A stretch of DNA of 64,000 nucleotides from the NCBI GenBank assembly GCA_025200525.1, contig CM045759.1, forward strand, positions 2,604,001-2,668,000. Reading direction: 5' to 3'. The position numbers were made by a program, and so were the translations under genes. Positions 59,641-64,000 of this stretch are shown here, one piece after another (within the stretch, counting starts at the first letter, position 1; every line of letters starts with the position of its first letter). Source of the stretch: Camellia lanceoleosa. Lineage: Eukaryota > Streptophyta > Magnoliopsida > Ericales > Theaceae. Below the pieces are notes generated by a model. The model had not been told where the DNA came from. It saw nothing but the letters and a program-made list of their open reading frames with translations, and searched no databases.

Positions 59641-60090
59641 TCATTTTTTTTAACTACTAAAAATTTAGTCACCTAAAGTCTTTTTTTTTTTTTTTTTTTT
59701 TATTTGGCTACTAAAATTTTAGTGGCCAATTTTTTTTTTTCATTTTTTTTTTAGCTACTAACTATTTAGTCGCAAAAAATATTTACTTCCTTTTTGGCTA
59801 CCAATTATTTAGTGGCCAAAAGCATGATATTTGTTTTAATTTGTCTATAACCTTTATGTATTCCGTGCAACCTATACCATGTATATAAACAAAAAAATAC
59901 ATATATTATCAATCATTTCGCAATTTGCATCCATTTCAATTTCAATCATCCAAAAAGGAATAACTTTTAATGTTAAATTCCATACAAATTAAGTATATTC
60001 CAATCTAAAATAATAATTCCATACAAAACAGAGAATCACACGAAAACCATTATATTCGTATAAACTCTGGGAATGATAGTGAACTTTTGA

Positions 60091-60858
60091 AAAGTTAATG
60101 GAGGTCAACAAGCCCACATTTGAAATCCTGAACATGTAAGTTTTTCCTGAAAAGCAAAAGAAAGTGAACCATTGTTAATCAAATCCTTCTTTTTCTTTTT
60201 TGATAGGATTAAAATACTTGGAAATTGTTTAAACATTTTCCAATAATAAAATGATGGGGCGGACCTTGATCACCACTACAGGTAGATTGAGTTTTCCCAT
60301 TTATATGGATGCCATCAGGAAAGGAAAGAGCTTTCCTTGAATCCAAAAATTGCTGCAATGCCTGCAAACATCAAGACTTGGAAAATTAATAATTTATTGA
60401 AAACCATTAGAGCATGACATGCATGTAAATTTCATGCAGGCACCGTTCTTCTAGTCACATTTCAAAGTAGATTGACTCACTAGTATTAGAAAAGGAGACA
60501 AACTTCTGGGATAATATTTTCATTATCTTTAAAAAAAAAATTGTTGAATTGGTTTTAGAACACAAACATTATCTAAAATAATGTATTCCTAATTATTTAA
60601 CAAATGCACACTGCCAATGCCATTATTTTCAAAAAATTTCAGATATATATTAAAAAATAAAATACTTAAGTAAACATGAAGAACATGAACTCGTAAACAC
60701 AGAATTGTGTCATCTATATATATTAAAATATAGATTTCCTCACCTTATGGCTGGTCTTGTACCAATCACCAATAAGTAAAGTAAAATCCGCTGCAAGTGT
60801 GGGATATGGTACAAGGATCACAACTCTTGCATATACATTTAGTGCTCCAAACCATCTA
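60091..60858 (-). pseudogene. Captured SKU5-like (multicopper-oxidase family) gene fragment, three exons
   Basis: SKU5/SKS proteins are cell-wall/plasma-membrane cupredoxin-fold relatives of ascorbate oxidase. Minus-strand exons: about 60744-60858 (ILVPYPTLAADFTLLIGDWY, then KTSHK, donor GTGAGG); 60265-60361 (after acceptor tttgcag: ALQQFLDSRKALSFPDGIHI, then NGKTQSTCSGDQ, donor GT); and 60091-60146 (after tttcag: GKTYMFRISNVGLLTSINF). Reading phases match across both introns (phase 0, then phase 1), so genomic DNA rather than cDNA was captured. VLIGDWY-type, PDGI-INGK and GKTY-RI-NVGL blocks are the hallmarks of the family. Only the region around the first/second domain boundary is present. 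No start, no copper ligands and no terminator, so it is a fragment. Confidence 0.85.
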
Positions 60859-61117
60859 CGTCAAAAACCATCTACAAAAATAAAATTAATCATTAGTATT
60901 GACTAAATATTGGCATGTTTAAAATTATAAAAAAAAAAAAACATATAAAACTGAAATATAATTAATATTTTCAAATAAATCATTAGTTTTGCATACTTGA
61001 ATTTATATAAATTTGCACAAGGGCACACTGGGAAAACATGAAACACAACAAATCAACCACAATAAACAAATAGCAGGACAAGGTTAGAAGAAAATATAAT
61101 TGCTAACAAAAGTTTTA

Positions 61118-62042
61118 GGTGTCGTTTGGTAACACTTACGTTTTCAGTTTTCAGTTTATATTTACAAAAATTTAAAAAACTCAAATAAAAACTTGTTTGG
61201 TAAAATTTTTGATTTATAAATCAGTGGTCTCAATTTATAAATTTGGCCAAAAAATGAAAACACAAAAAATGTGTTTCCATTTTGAGTTTTCAGTTTTTTT
61301 TTTTTTTTTACCACCCAACACTAGCCACCACCCGCCACCATTTTCCACCATCGTCTTCTGCCACCACCACCCACCCCCCACCACCACCTGCCACCACCAC
61401 CAGCCACCACCCACCTACCACCCACTCGCTACCACCACCCACCCCTCGCAACCACCACCACCACCACAACCACCACTCACTTGTCATCCACCCGCCACCA
61501 CTCCCCACTCGCCACTACCATCCACCGCCCGCCACCTACTTGCCACCACCACTCACCACCCACCTGCCACCACCATCCACCACTTGCCACCACCAGCTAC
61601 CCACTACCACCCGCCACCACCACCCATCACCCACCACCACCACCACCACCGCCACCACCCACCCACCCACCACCACCCGCCACCCACCACCACCACCCAC
61701 CACCATCCGCCATCCGCCACCCACCACACCACCACCACCACCCATCCACCCACCCACCATCACCATCAACCACCCACCCACCACTACCCGCCACCACCCA
61801 CCCACCACCACCACCACCACCACCAGCTACCCACCACCCACCATCACCACTTTCCACTACCGTCTTCCGTCGCCATTTGCCACAACTTGCCATTTCTCAC
61901 TCTTTTTTATATTTTTAATTTTTTTTAAACATTTTGTCAATTACCAAACGCGTTTGTAGTTTATGTTTTTCTAAAAATAAACAAAAATCAGTTTATAAAA
62001 TTTTTGTAAATATAAACTGAAAACGTAAACGTTACCAAACAT
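61118..62042. mobile_element. Non-autonomous TIR element with CCACC-rich core, copy 2
   Basis: GGTGTCGTTTGGTAACAC at the left and an inverted gttaccaaacatt at the right, with the same acgttttcagttt and tataaatcagtggtctca blocks as copy 1. The core is about 540 bp of CCACC/CACCAC repeat against about 240 bp in copy 1. The 243-residue frame across it is low-complexity Pro/His/Thr and is not called as a gene. Confidence 0.75.
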
Positions 62043-62456
62043 TACTGAGGTATTTTTTTTCTTTGGTTTTTTTAAATTCTTATATGTAGTATCTTTTGTA
62101 CAGAAATTTAAACTTCATCCATTTGGATGTCCAAAGCAGCAAGAAGACAATGAAAAATAAGTAGACAGAGGCACACTAGAAAACATTATTAACAGATGCA
62201 AAAGTGTCCCAAATATTGTGGTGCAATGCACTTCAGTTACAAATTCTTGGGTTTACTTTCTGCAAAAAGTGTCCCAAATAATAGAACCAACCCAATTGTA
62301 TTTGTTTTTAATTTTATTGTACTTCATTTCCTTCACCTTTGAACAAACTTCTAAGATTTCGTATAAATAGCAAAAAGCTCAGGATGCCCAGTATAAAAAT
62401 AGAGGTTAGAATCAAAAGAAATCCACTTTTGTGTGAATAAAAATGTTGATTAACTA
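62043..62456. other. CACTA interior, no recognised sequence
   Basis: Between the TIR element and the duplication. A gtgtcccaaata phrase occurs twice (62206 and 62270). No exon-like segment is recognised. Confidence 0.4.
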
Positions 62457-62722
62457 CTCATGTAACCTTCCCTTGTGTGAACCAACTATAATCTCCATGA
62501 ATTAGATATAGAGCATTAGAGATCAAAATGTTTAAAATTGACAAAAGACATCAAGCTTGAAGGATTGGATTAAGACAGATATCTCACCACTCATGTAACC
62601 TTCGCTTGTGTGAATCAACTATAATCTCCAGGAATTAGATATAGAGCAATAGAGATCAAAATGTTTAAAATTGACAAAAGATATCAAGCTTTAAGGATTG
62701 GATTAAGACAGATATCTCACCA
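62457..62722. repeat. 133-bp tandem duplication
   Basis: The segment starting ctcatgtaaccttcccttgt at 62457 is repeated from 62590 (ctcatgtaaccttcgcttgt) with few changes, ending at gacagatatctcacc. The second copy abuts the 5' splice site of the last aminoalcohol phosphotransferase exon. Confidence 0.9.
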
Positions 62723-63279
62723 CAAGAAACCCAAATGCGAGTCCAGTTCCCACTATAACCAAATGTGGATAGTTCCCAGTTATATCATATGGAGACAAAT
62801 AATCCCAACACAAGACATAAGAAGTAGAATGAAAGAAATATGGTCAAATAAGATCCTTAAGCTAAGCATGTGAAAAACAAACAGCCAAGATAGTTACATA
62901 CCACACCACAACTCCCACCAAGAGCATAGAAAATGGATAAGGCTGACAAGAAACAATGACGACATCTATTGAGCAACTTGAAAAATAAATAAAAATAAAA
63001 AACAAATGAAGCATTCAGTAGTAACAGGTTTACCATTGCCAAAGCCGGTAGCATGCTTCCTTTCCTTGCATGAACACCCTTATAAACATTGTACACACTG
63101 CACAAGAACAGAACACCATGTAAAGCAAGGTCAATCTGATCATCACACAGGAATAGTTAAGAAGATGAGCATGTAAATTTTTGCCAAAAAAATATGAAGA
63201 ACTACTTACTTGAATGAGATCATTGGAAGAACAACAACAGCTGTCATTAGAAACAACATAGCTCTGTTTGTTGGGATTT
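62721..63279 (-). pseudogene. Captured aminoalcohol phosphotransferase (AAPT) gene fragment, four exons
   Basis: AAPT enzymes of the ER membrane transfer phosphocholine or phosphoethanolamine from the CDP-alcohol to diacylglycerol. Minus-strand exons: 63210-63279 (IPTNRAMLFLMTAVVVLPMI, donor gtaagt); 63034-63097 (after ttgtgcag: VYNVYKGVHARKGSMLPALA, donor gtaaac); 62902-62942 (after ttgtcag: YPFSMLLVGVVV, donor gtatgt); and 62721-62815 (WDYLSPYDITGNYPHLVIVG, then TGLAFGFLV, donor gtgaga). Phases agree across all introns. VYKVV-ARKGSM, ALAM-YPF, WDYLSP and NYPHLV--GTG-AFGFLV are the conserved blocks of the C-terminal half. The CDP-alcohol phosphotransferase catalytic motif is upstream and absent. 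The last acceptor reads TG instead of AG. It is a fragment. Confidence 0.85.
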
Positions 63280-63760
63280 CTGAAGTCAAAAGAATAAATA
63301 GATAAACAAAAAATGAAAATAATAAAATAAAACCAAGACAATTTTCTAAAAATGTGGTTCGAAAATAGATAAAAGCAAAGCACATTAGGGCTAAGAAAAT
63401 AGACAAGGCAGAGCCTGACTAGCATTTAACAAAACTTCAAAATATATCCCAAAATCGAAGTAGAAAAGGCTGTATTTCATTTGACTATTGCCTCCAGACA
63501 TCCATAACTCACCAAGCACTAGCGGTCACAGATTCAATAACTACAATCAAACATTTAAAATCTAAGAAGGTTACCCTGACAGAAGAGCATTCACTGAACC
63601 CAACCAGAGCATTCAGGTATAGCAACTCTAGATTGGAAGTTCTTATGCAACTCAACCTCTTTAGGTTACGATTTGGGGTTGGGTCGATTTATAGGTATAT
63701 GAATGGAAGAAGGCAGAGAGAGAGAAACAGAAAGAAAGAGATAGAGAGAGGGTGAAAGAC
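63280..63760. other. CACTA interior, no recognised exon
   Basis: Probable intron or noncoding filler. Purine-rich agagagaaagaaag at 63715-63755. Nothing coding recognised. Confidence 0.4.
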
Positions 63761-63762
63761 AT

Positions 63763-63850
63763 ACCTGGGATTGGAATCATAAGAGTACTTGAGAGGGATT
63801 GGACTCTGATTTACTCTCCGATAGAGCTTCCATGGGTGATGGAAGAGGAA
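63763..63850 (-). pseudogene. Possible further captured exon, unidentified
   Basis: On minus, a higher-complexity stretch reads WKLYRRVNQSPIPLKYSYDS then NPR before a good donor (CCCAG|GTATGT). I do not recognise it. It could be a first exon of one of the captured genes or a 5' UTR. Confidence 0.3.
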
Positions 63851-63882
63851 AAAAGAGAGGGAGGGAAAAAGACGCTGAAAAT

Positions 63883-63883
<1 letters not shown>

Positions 63884-63922
<39 letters not shown>
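63884..63922. repeat. (GA)n microsatellite
   Basis: About 19 GA units. Leu/Ser frames across it are meaningless. Confidence 0.9.
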
Positions 63923-63925
<3 letters not shown>

Positions 63926-64000
63926 CTGAAAAAATATATATTTTACACAATTCACAACCAAAACTTTTTTAGTCGCCAATTAATTTTATAAATTCCTCCA

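Larger units (their letters stand above)
59066..64000. mobile_element. CACTA-type element with captured host-gene fragments, left part
   Basis: Starts CACTACAAGAAATTACAC, followed by more than 600 bp of tttagtcgccaaaag/ggcgactaaa repeats in both orientations (59080-59830). The same agtcgccaat motif reappears at 63970-63979, so the right subterminal zone may begin at the window edge. The interior has no transposase but carries minus-strand exon relics of two host genes, a nested TIR element (61118-62042) and a 133-bp tandem duplication. The element extends past the window, so the right end and TSD cannot be seen. Confidence 0.75.

Noticed and set aside
61197..61959. 243-, 225- and 145-residue frames
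   Set aside because: Three overlapping frames of the same CCACC repeat; low complexity, no gene.
63884..63922. Leu/Ser repeat frame near the window end
   Set aside because: Translation of a GA microsatellite.

Overview
The window looks like repeat-rich nuclear DNA of a flowering plant, most likely a eudicot. It is AT-rich, has many plant-type MITEs and nested LTR retrotransposons, and holds a small AP2/ERF transcription factor gene with a plant G-box/TATA promoter. The species cannot be named from sequence alone. Apart from the ERF gene (39882-40337), I see no convincing intact host gene. Nearly all other long open frames are transposon relics, low-complexity sequence, or shadows of them.

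Layout. 1-1643: end of a CACTA-type element holding a second CACTA-like terminus and a TIR element with a CCACC-rich core. 1872-2335: small TIR element. 4420-7201: Mutator-like element with a perfect 9-bp target-site duplication (TSD). 9182-11500: decayed minus-strand LTR element. 11808-33323: old minus-strand Ty3/gypsy element of Tat type (Tat-1). Its 3' LTR is split by a younger, complete gag-only element (12546-21654, TSD GTTGG, tRNA-iMet primer site). 33378-36614: CACTA-like MITE with a near-perfect 40-bp hairpin, PIF/Harbinger-type MITEs, and a long inverted-repeat element. 39139-39687: TIR element just upstream of the ERF gene. 40517-40881: alternating poly(T)/poly(A). 41000-45313: repeats and MITEs. 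45704-55419: TIR element broken by a second Tat element (Tat-2, 45925-54899, TSD AGAAT) whose 5' LTR is reduced to 27 bp. 57410-58372: hAT element with a perfect 8-bp TSD. 59066-64000: a large CACTA-type element running off the window.

Most notable. (a) The right-hand CACTA element carries exon-intron fragments of two unrelated host genes on the minus strand: an SKU5-like multicopper-oxidase relative and an aminoalcohol phosphotransferase. Reading phases agree across the introns. (b) Both Tat elements carry, downstream of pol and on the opposite strand, relatives of the same antisense, intron-containing coding region. They also share two stop codons at homologous pol positions. (c) Tat-2 has intact outer ends and a TSD but has lost almost all of its 5' LTR plus gag and protease. 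(d) The gag-only element has a cluster of about ten CGCTCGAGCG palindromes in each 2.5-kb LTR.

How it fits together. The layers give an order of events: hAT or MITE into CACTA; TIR element, then Tat-2; Tat-1, then the gag-only element. The Tat-1 LTRs differ by roughly 14% over the first 100 bp compared by eye; the gag-only LTRs differ by roughly 1.5%. Nothing here looks like a new multi-gene system. The best candidate for undescribed biology is the two-gene capture in the CACTA element.
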